Below, in pieces: positions 46,481 through 57,965 of a stretch of 64,000 nucleotides of DNA. The stretch spans positions 7,390,501-7,454,500 of the forward strand of contig OX327696.1 in the NCBI GenBank assembly GCA_946807835.1, written 5' to 3'. The stretch's first letter is position 1, and each line of letters starts with the position of its first letter. This stretch comes from Ailanthus altissimus. Lineage: Eukaryota > Streptophyta > Magnoliopsida > Sapindales > Simaroubaceae. The translations under genes and the position numbers were made by a program. Below the pieces are notes generated by a model. The model made no database searches. It had not been told where the DNA came from and was given only the letters and a program-made list of their open reading frames with translations.

Positions 46481-48049
46481 TTTAAAAAATCAATGAAAAA
46501 TCAATGTAGTATCCATGATATAACATACCATTGACATATGTTAAGTGGTGGACCCATTTACTTCAATTGTTGATGACTTTATAGGCCTTCTAGCAAAGAG
46601 ACAAAGTTGGGAATAATAATGAGTGATATTTAAGAAGACTTATCCTCAGTTCCTCGTAAGACTGGACAAATTTGGGATTGGTTCGGTTCAAGCCCAAACT
46701 AAACCCAAACCAATCGATTCCCTTCAACTGAACTGGACCCTAATTGAACTCGTTCGATTATCCATTTACTTTTTTTAATTTGTTTTTAAAAATTTGGCTA
46801 GTTTTTAACTTGTTATTTTTGGGACTTTTTAGTTTGGGGTTGTGCTACTTAAAGCCTTAGGCTTAAATATAAAATTTTTAATTTTAATTATTTTGGGTCA
46901 ATAACTTAACTAATAATAGCTTAGGCCTAAAACTAATATTATGTATTAAATTAAATTAATTCAATTGTATTTTTAAATTGATTTACATGATAATATTAAC
47001 TATCTAATTGAGTAAATTAAAGTTAAATGAATCAATTAGTTTGTATGATTCATGGGATAGGTCATCATTACAATTTTACAAATTTATTTAAATTTTTAAG
47101 GAGTATTTGAATATCCAATGTATATTCCTATTTGGTGGAAGTTAAATGATTTGTTTAAGAAGAACAACTAATGGTCCTTAGTTACATCCTTAATTGTGGT
47201 TGACTCGTTATCTTAAATAATTTTTAATATGGATTACAATTAGTTACATTCTTGGATCTTATGAATAATTCATTATTATGTATTGAACAACTAATAATCA
47301 TTAGCTAGCCACATCCTTAATTGATGACACGACGTTATCTTAATATATAAATCTTAATATGGATTAAAATTAGGGATGTGAAGAATTTTATAAAGTCGAT
47401 CAATATATTCATAATTATGACAGAACGAATTAAATAATCATATATATATATATATTACAATTATTAATCATATAATTTGATTAATTCAATTAATAATCAA
47501 TTTATTTGTCATCCAAATAAAAAATTTGACAAAATATCTTTTAAAATATGAACATTCTTATATTTATAAAACATGCAAAACAACTAAACACTCCCAATCT
47601 TAATTTAAAAATCGACTCCATCCTCTACAATCCAATTTGACAATTTCAACAACACGTTATAAATAATAAGTACAAAATAGAGAGAATGAATCCATCCAAA
47701 AATCTATCACTTGACAAAATATTACAAAATCAAATTGTCAAATCCACATTAAAGGTCTATGATATGAGTCCATGAAGTCATCATCATCAACTTCTAAGTT
47801 CAAACTCAGAAGGTCCAAGCCCACAAATTTACATGTAAAGTAGTTGTGATAAAACAATACAAAAACAATTAAAATCCAATGTCCTTCAAAATTATAAAAA
47901 TATAAATTATCAATAATCATAATATGAATATCATTTTAAATAGAATCAATTTTAATATTTGTACCATAGCTACTTTAGATGGAGACAATGCAACACTTTT
48001 CAATCTTCACATTTAATTTGAGAAGCCCAGTATTGATTAGCGACATTAT
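46481..48049. other. AT-rich region, possible distal hAT end near 46660-46790
   Basis: Around 46670-46760 there are several 'ggttcggttcaag' and 'gaactcgttcgatt'-type phrases, as in hAT subterminal regions, on the far side of the transposase relic. No matching TAGGGG terminus was found. The remainder is AT-rich, with an (AT)n run at 47441-47456. The frame 47738-47920 is not supported. Confidence 0.3.
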
Positions 48050-48247
48050 ACATTACAAAATATTAAATGAAATTAGATAGTTTATTATTACCATCTACTA
48101 GCTTGTCATAATATTCTACTTCAAGTATCATAGTTTCAAGATTTTTGCTTTTATCCATGATACGTGATGACAGTATCTAATTTCGTATGCATATTAAAGC
48201 CTTCACTATGGTAGGAGTCAATGAACTCCTAAATATATCTAACACAC

Positions 48248-49674
48248 TGATAAGGGCAAATTTGTCATAGATTTTCTCATGTTTTTATTATTGATATTTT
48301 ATGATTTTATGAGAATAAATGGCTATTTATGTGCATTATTGTTATTTATAGGGACCTAAACAAAATTTAAAGAAAGAATGCAAAAGGAGCGAAAATAGGG
48401 ACTAAAATGCAAACTTTTCAAAGTATGTGTCCAGCGCCCCAACGCTGGAATAGTGATCGAAATAAGAAAAATGACTTATTTAAGTCGCATCTGGCGCCTC
48501 AACGCCAAACATTCACCTCGCCAGTGACGGGACAGCGCCCCAGCGCCATCAATCTACCGCTCCAGCGGTGAAGCCTTTTTCACGCATCGCCCCAGTGACA
48601 ACTACATAGTGCTCCAGCGGTAACGCGAGTCCTAGTTCGACAAAAATTGAGATTTTCAAGCTCATATCAATCCCTATAAAAAGCCACTCATTCCCAGCCT
48701 TCAAGAAGAATCCAAGAGCAACCTAGAGCAATTCAAGAACACCAAAAATACAGAGCACAAGTCTTTGAGAGCAATAGAAGTTTAATTGAAGTAACTTTAG
48801 AGAGAGATTCAAGGCATTCTTCAGCATCAAGAGTACCTTAGGCAGCGCAATTAAGAGCAATTTGACGTCTATATCAGTTTGCTATTGATTGTATCATAAT
48901 TTATTATTATTTTTACTGCTATTCTCTTGTAGCCATGAGCTAAACTTATTTTCTAGGGTTAATACTTGAACTCAACATGTGTGCGTAATTGTCATATCTT
49001 TGGAATATTTAATAAACTTAGTTCTTTGATATTTAAATTACTTGATCTTCATGCTTCAATATATCTGGCCAATATATAGTGAATGAGTTAGTAATATTAT
49101 TGATAAACTCGGAAGAGGAATCATAATATTTAGACCTAGGTAATTTGATGCATGATTATAGAGTAACATTCAATATTACATATGCAAGTTTCAATTTAGG
49201 ATAGGAATATACCTAATTGGCATGTATGATCAATAAGACCTAATCTTAATGAATCTTAATTTATTATAAGTACCATAGGAATATATGTATTTGATAAATT
49301 AAGATATACTTGCATGACCTTGGAAGAAGCTTGTGAATATATTAGTGTCTTGATCAATAACAAAGACTAAGGGAGTTAAATATTAGAAGATTAATTGTTA
49401 GAAAGCATATTGAAGAATAGTATTAATCCTAGGTTTTCTCTACATTGCTATCACTTAAATTTCTTTGCATTGTGTTTTTACTTTTATATTTTCTACATTC
49501 ATTCTTAAATTTTTATTTTTCTGAATAATTATTAGGAAGACATAATTTTAGTAATTAGTTAAAAAGAAGAAATTATCCCTGTGGGTTTGACATCCGACTT
49601 ATTTAGTCCCTTTATTATTTGCATACGATAGTGTATACTTGCACTTAATTTTATGATATAGAACTATCGCATCA
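48248..49674 (+). mobile_element. Solo LTR with perfect 5-bp target duplication CACAC
   Basis: The element starts TGATAAGGG at 48248 and ends ...CGCATCA at 49674. The 5 bp on each side are CACAC (48243-48247 and 49675-49679). The end region, with 'ccctgtgggtttgacatccg' and 'gtgtatacttgcactta', resembles Gypsy LTRs. A TATA box (CCTATAAAAAG, about 48671-48681) and leader are visible. A GC-rich hairpin cluster lies at 48430-48620. No internal sequence remains, which is the product expected from LTR-LTR recombination. Confidence 0.85.
48430..48569. repeat. Cluster of short GC-rich inverted repeats in the solo LTR
   Basis: Three perfect stems are spelled out: TCCAGCG/CGCTGGA with loop ccccaa (48430-48449), TGGCG/CGCCA with loop cctcaa (48492-48507), and ACCGCT/AGCGGT with a 2-base loop (48556-48569). 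Variants of the same 'agcgcccca' phrase occur between them and again near 48590-48620. Confidence 0.75.
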
Positions 49675-51160
49675 CACACATCCTCTAATATTGAACACGG
49701 ACTTAGATGCCACAGTAGAGACTAGTATTACAAATACATCTCGAGCTATATATGCCAAAATTGGATACTTGATTGCATTCACTTTCCACCAAAGCGAGAT
49801 TTTAAAATAAGAGTTGCAAACAAACTCACATTTGTCCATCAAATATCTGTTCACTTCACTTACAACCTCTGGCTTAATATCATCACCAGAAAGCATGTAT
49901 CTTACCCAAATGTTAACTTATGGAACACTCTTTTTTTTCGTCCATCCTACCATATCAAACAAAGTTAATTGACTACTTTTACTAGATTGTTGAAATGTCA
50001 TGTTACTAGTGGCACTAACACTATTACTTTCTTCTTCAACCGATTTTTCATACCACCCATTATACTCCTCATACACCCTACATAATAAATCATTGGTGAC
50101 TTTTTTTTATTTCTTCCACCTTTGTATCATCATCCTAGAATAACATCCAAAAATATAAGCCTGCAAAATTCATTTTGCATCGTAAGTCAAAAAGGGTAGA
50201 TAGAATCAACATCTTTTTTATTTTCTTAGTGAATTCCTAATACTTATCATTCTTTAACTTTATATGACATGTCATGTCACTCAATAAATGATGATTATTG
50301 AATGTCGCCAGGTTAAGGTGGAATTGACTTTACAAATCTCATTAAAAGTAATATTTAATGTCACACTTAAAGATGCACTAAATTTATTTATTGCATCATA
50401 AAAAGTCTCTAAAAAATTAAAAAATCTCTTTGCATTATCCCAATCCTCATTGAGGGGTAGCCTTGACCTCTTTTTTCCATTCTCCTCATCTAAATAATAT
50501 GCCTCATAACTATCAACTTCATAAGATATGTGATCTAATGCTTTCTGAAGTTTTAAAGCTGCTATTAATATCAAATAGGTGAATTTTTACCTCGTTGACA
50601 CATCTAAGATCACACTACTTTTAGACTCAATCTTCTCTTGCTAGATATACTTTTTAAAAATTTACAATCCATAAGTTAAAGACCTCACATACTTCACATC
50701 ATTCTAAATTTTGATTATACTCACGTTTAATTCCTTTAGCCCATCACCATAATCAAATTTTGAATTTGTGCACAACAATGTACATGTGAGAACCCACCAT
50801 TCAATACTAAGGAATCTACCTTCCAACTTCTCATCTTCCTCTTTAAATACTTAATAGCAATTTTGTTTGCATTAGTATTGTTAACTGTAACAATGAACAC
50901 TCTCTCAATCCCTTAATCAAGCAAACATGACTCTAAAACCCTTCTAATTGTATCCTTTTTTATGATTAGTCATTAAGCTAAAGCTCAAATCCTTTAAAGC
51001 AATTTTCATTCACTATCTATAAAATAGGCAGTGACAACAGTATAACTAGAATTCTGAATGGAAGTCCAAATGTCAGTAGTCAAACAAACTCTTTGACCAC
51101 TCCCACTAAAAATACTCTTCAACATTGCATTCTCATCAAAATACATCTGCAAGATATCCC

Positions 51161-51916
51161 TTGTAATCATTCTACATGACGAGATAACAAATCTAAGGAC
51201 TACCACAGAAGAGAAATGACAAAACCCTGCATTCTTTACAAATTAAAAATGCAACTTATCCACAATGACCATTTTTACAGCTGCCCTTCTACAAGCCTTC
51301 TGAACAAAACCCACTCCTCTCATCACAAGACTAACATCTCCCCCATCAACTAGACCACCTTTTCTAGCGATAATATTTTAATTTTTATCTTCGGCCATTA
51401 TGGCCTTTTAGTACTATTCACACTTCTTCATATGTGTATTCATATTACTTATCCCATTGTTTGCAAAACTATTTTTATACACCTTTCCATAGTACTTACC
51501 CTTTCCCTTATTTGAATTATCAGCACATTTAACAAGCATTGTAATCATTCTACATGACGAGATAACAAATCTAAGGACTGCCACAGAAGAGAAATGACAA
51601 AACCCTGCATTCTTTACAAATTAAAAATGCAACTTATCCACAATGACCATTTTTACAGCTGCCCTTCTACAAGCCTTCTGAACAAAACCCACTCCTCTCA
51701 TCACAAGACTAACATCTCCCCCATCAACTAGACCACCTTTTCTAGCGATAATATTTTAATTTTTATCTTCGGCCATTATGGCCTTTTAGTACTATTCATA
51801 CTTCTTCATATGTGTATTCATATTACTCATCCCATTGTTTGCAAAACTATTTTTATACACCTTTCCATAGTACTTACCCTATCCCTTATTTGAATTATCA
51901 GCACATTTAACAAGCA
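51161..51916. repeat. 378-bp direct tandem duplication in the hAT pseudogene
   Basis: Unit 1 is 51161-51538 and unit 2 is 51539-51916. They differ at about four positions by eye (for example 'ggactacc' against 'ggactgcc' and 'accctttccc' against 'accctatccc'), so about 99% identity. The duplicated part encodes the region before the R-V-C-L-T-T-D motif. Confidence 0.9.
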
Positions 51917-52885
51917 TTGTCTAAACCTTGGATCTTAATCTTGATCCTTCTCCTTCTCCTACTTATATTGTTGTTGTTGATGATGATGAAGTTTTGACCT
52001 TTTTGCGCACTTGTGAATCTGAAGCTGGAGGTGGAAGAGGTGGCATTTCACTTCATGCATTTCCTTGGTTCTTTCTTTTATTAGAAAAAAAATGTAGTAC
52101 TTTTCCCTTCTTGACTAACAATGATAGGAATACGTGGTGGCTGTTGTGTTTTCAATTCAAGCTTATTACATTTAGGTGAGCTCCTCAAACTTGAATCCTA
52201 ATCTTCTCTCATCTAAAAATAAATATAGTTCAAAGCATAAAAAAAAAAATTAAAAATATGAGATTATAAGCCTATTCATAGTAAATTAGTTATAAGCCTA
52301 CTTAATAAAGCACATAACCCAAACCTAAAAAAGTTGCAATATAACAATTAACAAACTTTGTTTTAAATACTAAAACTTAATAAGAAAGATTTTACTAAAA
52401 TAAGACATTATAAAATAGACTTAAATAAGAATAAAAATTCACACATTATAATAATATATGAGAATTTTATTTGTACATTTTATCAAGCATTTGACGTGCT
52501 TAACAATTTTTTAACTTTCTTTTATAATTTCTTTTACGTACACTTCCTCAATCTTCACAAAGTCACAATTCCATTTAATTTCTCAAGTGAATTATAATCA
52601 ATCAATTTCACCTACAAAATAACAAAAGTAATGCATTTTTGCATTACAATTTAATACTATTAAATTAAATTAAATAAATACAATAATATTATTAAAAAAA
52701 ATTAATTCTGTCTAACCTTAAGAGTTTGAAGATTATTGTCATGCAAAATAAAGAATTCATTAAATTTAAACTGTTATTACTATTATTATGTAAAAATTAA
52801 ATAAAATAAAATAAAACACAACTCACAAACAATCAAAAACAACAATTATTTTATAGGCAGTGTTTGGACCTTCGCCGAAGCAGCA
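51917..52885. other. Probable 5' part of the hAT relic, AT-rich, no gene
   Basis: The sequence 51920-52180 still looks coding-like, with an open plus-strand frame (51928-52179) that is a shadow of the minus-strand hAT. From 52200 to 52850 it is AT-rich without frames. It connects the transposase relic with the hAT terminus at 52886-53298. Confidence 0.4.
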
Positions 52886-53298
52886 GGGGCGGGCGGGGCA
52901 AGAACGGCTACAATTGACGGCAGCACGGCAGCAATTGACAGCGACAGCAGGAGCAATTGATGGGCTATCACAGTAGCAGTTGACAGCACGCGACGGCAGC
53001 AAAGCGGCGACAGGCACAAAGCAGAGGAGGTGGCAGGGTAGTAGCGCAGCAGCTTACGATTTGTCGTGGTGGTTTGGTCTCATTTTGATTTTTTCTTTTT
53101 CTTTTTCGAGGCCAAAACACAGCATTTTAGCCAATTAGAAAGTGAATCAGTTTTCGGTTAGGGTGAATCCGAATCGAAAACTGATTAAACTGATCAATTC
53201 AGCCAAAATTGAACCAATCAATTTAAAGGCTATATAACCGAACAGAATTGAAATCCCGGTTCATCCAACCAGTGCCCGGTCCTAGTTCCTCGCCCCTA
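52886..53298. mobile_element. hAT terminal segment, second copy
   Basis: A GC-rich block of 'ggcagcaattgacagcgac'-type repeats is followed by 'gaaccgaat'-like subterminal repeats and the terminus CTCGCCCCTA ending at 53298. The next 8 bp, ACATTGTG, is the candidate target duplication. It matches 20003-20563. It sits on the 5' side of the transposase relic, so both may be parts of one hAT element of about 5-6.6 kb. Confidence 0.6.
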
Positions 53299-53954
53299 AC
53301 ATTGTGCGCTTGTTGGGATAACATTTCCACAAGATTATCATAAAGTGGGCTTGGGCCAGCGTTGCAATTCAACCAGCTCACATATCGTGTCGTTCGGCGA
53401 ACTAGCACTCATCATTTCAGTTGACATTTGGCAACCCACTCTCATTGAGCAGCTGAAGCTTTCCACCAGAAAAAGACGATTTGGGATTGAAACTCGTGCC
53501 CAAACTTTATAGAATTGTTACCTACAAATCATGAATCTATTTGTTTTATTTTTATTCACTCGTATTATTCCATTTGTTTTAGTTAATTTTGAGAGTACGA
53601 CAACGTTTTTTTATTATATATATATATATAATCAATGAAAAAGTACATTCTTAATCTTTGTCAACTGATCCTGAAAAAAAGGTTATCTTTTATTTAAACA
53701 AAGTACATTAATAGCAAGAATGAAATTAGAAAGTCTTACTATGGCTAAGATGTAATGTGCAGTGGAATCCTGATCTTTCATTTATAGTTTTAGCTACAAC
53801 TTCAGAGTTTTCTTTAGCTCAGAAGGGACCCAAGCCATTAGTGGGTGGTGATTAATAATTATTTTGGGCAAATGTACAAGTAAAATTTCTCTGCAGACTT
53901 ATTTATATTCACTTAAACCCTCAAATTTCTATTTGTATTGATTCAAATCTTTAA

Positions 53955-53989
<35 letters not shown>

Positions 53990-54482
53990 TTCAGAAACTG
54001 CCCAAGGCATAACAAATATCTGACGAGCCAAAAAATTAAAAAAAAAAAAAAAAATGAAAAGGAACCATGAATTTGATGTTTGAGGCGCTGCAATTGAATG
54101 CTTTTGGAACATGGACTCAAGATGTTGGTACGAATTAAAAAATTAATATACAGGTCTAGCTCAGCGAAGTTGTGCCATATGACCTAAAAAAGGTACCAAA
54201 TCCGTGGCTACAAAACAAATACATGGTTTTGGCTTTAAAGTTGTAATATTCCGTCTTACTAATCTATTTTATTACGTTAATTGTTAATTCCATGTAGCAG
54301 CTTGTTTGATTAGAATCTATGTAATCAATCTATGGGTAAGAAAATCTGTAGTTATAGACTGTAGTTTTCGAAGTTCTAATAATAGAATGCAATCCATCCA
54401 CCCGCGCGATCTATAAATTTGAGCTCTCTTAAGTCATTTATATATGCACACAGTTAAAGAAGCAGAAACAAATTACATAACA
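53299..54482 (+). promoter_or_regulatory. Kunitz gene 2 upstream region, TATA box at 54411-54418
   Basis: It is a direct copy of 20564-21721. The last 350 bp (54121-54482) is nearly identical to 21361-21721. TATA box CTATAAATT and the in-frame upstream ATG (54444) are conserved. A (TA)n run of about 45 bp is at 53952-53990, longer than in copy 1. The minus-strand frames 53223-53408 and 53929-54120 are shadows. Confidence 0.6.
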
Positions 54483-55106
54483 ATGAAAGTTACATTAGTA
54501 CTACTGTCCTTCCTTATCTTTGCCTTTATTACAAGGCCATTGCCTGTGTTAGGCGATGCTTCACCTGATCCGGTGCTTGATATCGCCGGTAAGAAGCTCC
54601 GAACGGGCATTGAATATTACATCTTGCCGGCGGTCAGCGACGAACAAGGTGGCGGGCTTACTTTTGCCAGCACTGGCTATGAAACGTGTCCTCTTGGTGT
54701 TGTTCAAGCACAAGGCCAAATAGACAATGGCGTCCCATTGACATTTTCACCTGTGAACCCCAAGAAAGGTGTCGTCCGCTTATCTACTGACTTAAATATC
54801 AAGTTTGATGCAGCAACAAGCTGTTCCGAGTCCACAGTATGGAAGCTTGACGAGTACGATGCGTCATTGGGGCAGTGGTTTTTGACAACTGGAGGAGTTG
54901 AAGGGAATCCAGGTCCCAAAACAACGAGAAATTGGTTTAAGATTGAGAAGTATGATGATGACTATAAGCTTGTTTTCTGCCCTACGGTCTGTAAATTCTG
55001 CAAGGTTCAATGCAGAGACATTGGCATTTACGTAGATTATGCTCGCGGTATACGGCGTTTGGCTTTGAGTGGTGAACCATTCAAAGTTATGTTCAAAAAG
55101 GCTTGA
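54483..55106 (+). CDS. Kunitz-type (miraculin-like) protease inhibitor 2, secreted
   Basis: This intact 207-residue paralogue of the gene at 21722 has the same start, length, stop context and six Cys (69, 114, 166, 170, 173, 177). By my count 16 residues differ, among them S10F in the signal peptide, D44E, V48L, N66Y (removing the only N-glycosylation sequon), E78G, E127A, D197G, V198E and L203M. The reactive-loop region S-P-V-N-P-K-K (89-95) is identical to copy 1, so both share the unusual Asn-Pro. No premature stop or frameshift. Likely secreted or vacuolar, with a defence or storage role inferred from the family. The ATG 54483 is preferred over the upstream 54444 because it starts the signal peptide. 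Confidence 0.92.
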   Translation: MKVTLVLLSFLIFAFITRPLPVLGDASPDPVLDIAGKKLRTGIEYYILPAVSDEQGGGLTFASTGYETCPLGVVQAQGQIDNGVPLTFSPVNPKKGVVRLSTDLNIKFDAATSCSESTVWKLDEYDASLGQWFLTTGGVEGNPGPKTTRNWFKIEKYDDDYKLVFCPTVCKFCKVQCRDIGIYVDYARGIRRLALSGEPFKVMFKKA

Positions 55107-55939
55107 AGATCTTTTGGTTCTCAAGATCAATGAATCGTCCAAAAGTTACAGTTTTATACAGTGTTTTACTAAATAAATAAACTTTCACCATGCATGTAAT
55201 AAATAAGAGTTGCATCAGTAATATTGCACTCGTATAAATGGCAAAAGCTTTTCTTCGTGTTTCTCTACACATCAGAATTTACTATTCCGGAAACTTCATT
55301 TTTCCTGCATAAGGATATGACTATAATTAATATACGTGCAATCACATCATGCATATATTTACCTTTTCCCACTAACTATTATCTCGTGATATCGTAACGA
55401 ATATATATACATGCAGTCATTTTCCTGCATGTATTTGAAATTTTCATATTCAAAATGTCTACGTATTTAAAACGCCAATTTTACAATTTTTGTCAAAGAC
55501 CTTAAATTTATGGCCTTATGATTATTTAACCTCCCCACTATTTCCATTATTTTAGAAAGTCTTATGATTAATTTACGAGTATGATTGAGATCCTGTAAAT
55601 AAAAATATAGTTGAAGAAAATGAATTACTATATAATATTTTGTTTTTATACAAAACATATTCCTTAATTTTCTGTTCAAATGTTTATTCTTTTTTTTAAA
55701 AAAATACTGTGAAATTATATGAAAATTTGACCAGTTAAAAAGTAGAAGTGGTACCCCCAAGTTGGTTGCCACGTCAGCTTCGACTTAACACATCTTTAAC
55801 AACCACCCAAGCTGCCATATCAGCTTTGACTTAACTTCTGTAATAGATTTTGAAAGCAATTCCCTATCTACAAATCTCCACCTTGGTTTACAAAATCCAA
55901 AACCAGAATTTGCTCGAATCTTTTCCCCTATAACTTCAG
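55107..55939 (+). other. Kunitz gene 2 3' flank, then Copia 3' region
   Basis: AATAAA signals at 55172-55177 and 55198-55203 match those of copy 1. Similarity to copy 1 continues to about 55720. From 55730 the sequence ('ggtacccccaagttggttgccacgtcagc', with a second similar 'ccaagctgccatatcagctttgactt') looks like the 3' LTR end of the Copia element beyond. Frames on the minus strand here (54864-55142, 55467-55772) are shadows. Confidence 0.5.
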
Positions 55940-57480
55940 CACTATATTAAACACTAACAACACCAACTAAGCTCTTAACAAATTATACTTAGATGATGGC
56001 AACAGTTTAGTCATTATGTATGCTAGATTTTTTGAACTATGAACTTTCTCCAGCTTCACAACACCTTTGGTAATTTCATCCCTTATAAAATGAAGTTTTA
56101 TATAAACATGCTTAGTTCTCTCATAGTATTCTTACTTAAGTTGATTACATTTTTGTTGTTACAAAACACAACCACTTATTATTCATTCATGGGCAACTCA
56201 CCAAACTGTCTTTTCAACTCTATACCTTCTTTTACACCCTATGTAGCCGTTATCTATTCAACTTTTGTTGAAGACAAAGCTACCACATGCTGCAACAGTA
56301 CTTTCTAGCTCATAATGCAGTTTTTGATGGTAAACAAATAACCTGTTAGAGATATTCGTCTATCTAAATCTCCAGTGTAAGTCTAAATTCACAAATCCTT
56401 TTATCAAAACCCCTTCATTTCTATCCTTTTATACATTAAATATACATAGGTCTACAACACTTACTGCTTATCATACATCAAACCTTGAACATACCATAAA
56501 CACACCATGGTATACATCAAGCTTGCTACAATACTTGCATATGAAATCTTAGCCATATTATTCTTTTCTTCATCTGTTATTATGGTTGTCGACTTAAGAG
56601 CTTGAACTGTATAACCAATGGACTTTGTAGTGGTTTAGCGTTCAACATACTAAATCTTTTTAGTATTTTAAGAATGTACTTTTCGTGCGTTAAGATGATT
56701 TTAGCTATTCCTCTATTGTTCGCCGTTTCCATTCCTATAATCATTTTGGCAAGCTCCATATCTCTCATTTGAAATTCTCCTTCCAACAAATCCTTGAATT
56801 TTAATTCTTTCATCATGGCATTCAATAAGCAAGTCATCAACATAGAAGAGTAACTGTATGACTCCACCTTAATCTAAACTCCTAAAGTTTACATAATTAT
56901 CATAATTACTCCCACCATATCCATTTTCAATTAAAAACACATCAAATCTGCTTTACGAGTACCTAGGTAATTGTTTAAGAATGTAGAGAGTTTTTAAGCA
57001 AACACACCCAATCCTCCTTTACTAGGAACCTTAAAGTCATCTAATTTAGTCAAATAAATCTCTTTATCAAGCTTACCGTGCAAAAAAAGTTATCTTAAAA
57101 TCCATTTGATCCAACTCTAGGTTCTTACTTGCAGACAAAGCCAATAACACCATTGTCCAGTCGTGCTTAACTACTAAAGAGAAAACTTTTCTAAACTTTA
57201 CTCTCCTTTGCAACCAATCTAGCCTTTTATCATGCTAGTTCAATTCTTGAAATTTTATTTTTTTTAGTATCTATTATACTCAGCTATCCTTCTATTAGAT
57301 GTTCTTACAACCACAGTCCAGGTTTCGTTCTTATTAAGAAAATCAGTCTCCTTTACATTGCTTTCTTCCATTTCTTAAACATACTTAACTTTATAACTTT
57401 ATTATATTTCCTGAGTTCCTCATACTCAATCACAAAAGCATTAGGTAAATTTATTTTATAAATTATTTCAATCATATTTT
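55940..57480 (-). pseudogene. Copia element 3, copy B: reverse transcriptase/RNase H remnant
   Basis: The Y-V-D-D box sits at 56833-56844 on the minus strand, but it is out of frame with the ORF 56580-56867. That ORF carries the following block, with G-E-F-Q-M-R-D-M-E-L and I-I-G-M-E, then I-L-K-R-F-S-M. The RNase H end lies near 56000-56300 and is shared with 23390-23620. N-terminal reverse transcriptase pieces (W-x-x-x...N-E-T-W-T-V-V) reach about 57330. It is frameshifted and full of stops. Confidence 0.7.
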
Positions 57481-57965
57481 ATATTATATATTATCATATA
57501 TAAAAGACATAGAACATATTAATAACATATATATATATATAAGTAGAATAAGGAGTAAAGGAAAATAAAACCTAATCTTTAGTATAAATAGGCATGTTAA
57601 TAGTATTGTTTTAAAGTCAAATAGTCTTTTTCTCGTGCAAGTTGTAATAGATCTATATGGATCCAAGATTCAATTCTATAGTTGCAAGCGATTTTCTCAA
57701 TGAACACAATCACCAAAAGATAATACCAATTCTCTATTGTCATAATTGTTCAAAAATACAATATGAAAAGTATATATTTATAGCATATACATAAAACAAT
57801 TCTTATTTTTTTCTTCTTCACTCTCGCTCACTTAACTAGTGAAAAGAAAGTGCTAACACCTTTTATATTGTGGTAGGTAGTCTATATTTTAATCTAATAC
57901 TAATAAGAATAAATTAATACATTGTAACTCACATAATAATTTTATATATAAATATTGTAATTATC
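57481..57965. other. AT-rich insertion inside Copia element 3, copy B
   Basis: About 480 bp without frames separates the reverse transcriptase part from the integrase part. A phrase near 57600-57710 ('ctcgtgcaagttgtaata', 'gttgcaagcgattttctcaatgaac') suggests an LTR. Its right end (57966-58110) is shared with 36617-36790. It is probably a nested LTR. Confidence 0.35.

Larger units (their letters stand above)
48050..51920 (-). pseudogene. hAT transposase pseudogene (BED zinc finger/hAT-type), split by a solo LTR
   Basis: Minus-strand pieces follow hAT transposase order: Y-G-K-V-Y-K (about 51860); A-C-R-R-A-V-K-M-V-I (about 51285); R-V-C-L-T-T-D-I-W-T-S-I-Q-N in frame 51006-51206; a hinge with D-V-S-T-R near 50600; L-N-E-D-W-D-N-A-K-R-F-F in frame 50281-50574; Y-P-I-L-A-Y-I-A-R-D-V and S-V-F-N-I-R-G in frame 49672-49896. 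The C-terminal dimerisation end continues beyond the solo LTR as L-D-I-F-R-S-S-L-T-P (48215-48247). Stops and frameshifts, the LTR insertion at 48248 and a 378-bp internal duplication all break it. Confidence 0.8.

Noticed and set aside
52823..53017. Cys/Ala-rich minus-strand frame in the hAT terminus (and its relative at 19970-20288)
   Set aside because: It is a translation of imperfect GC-rich repeats in a transposon end. The frame is not kept between the two copies.
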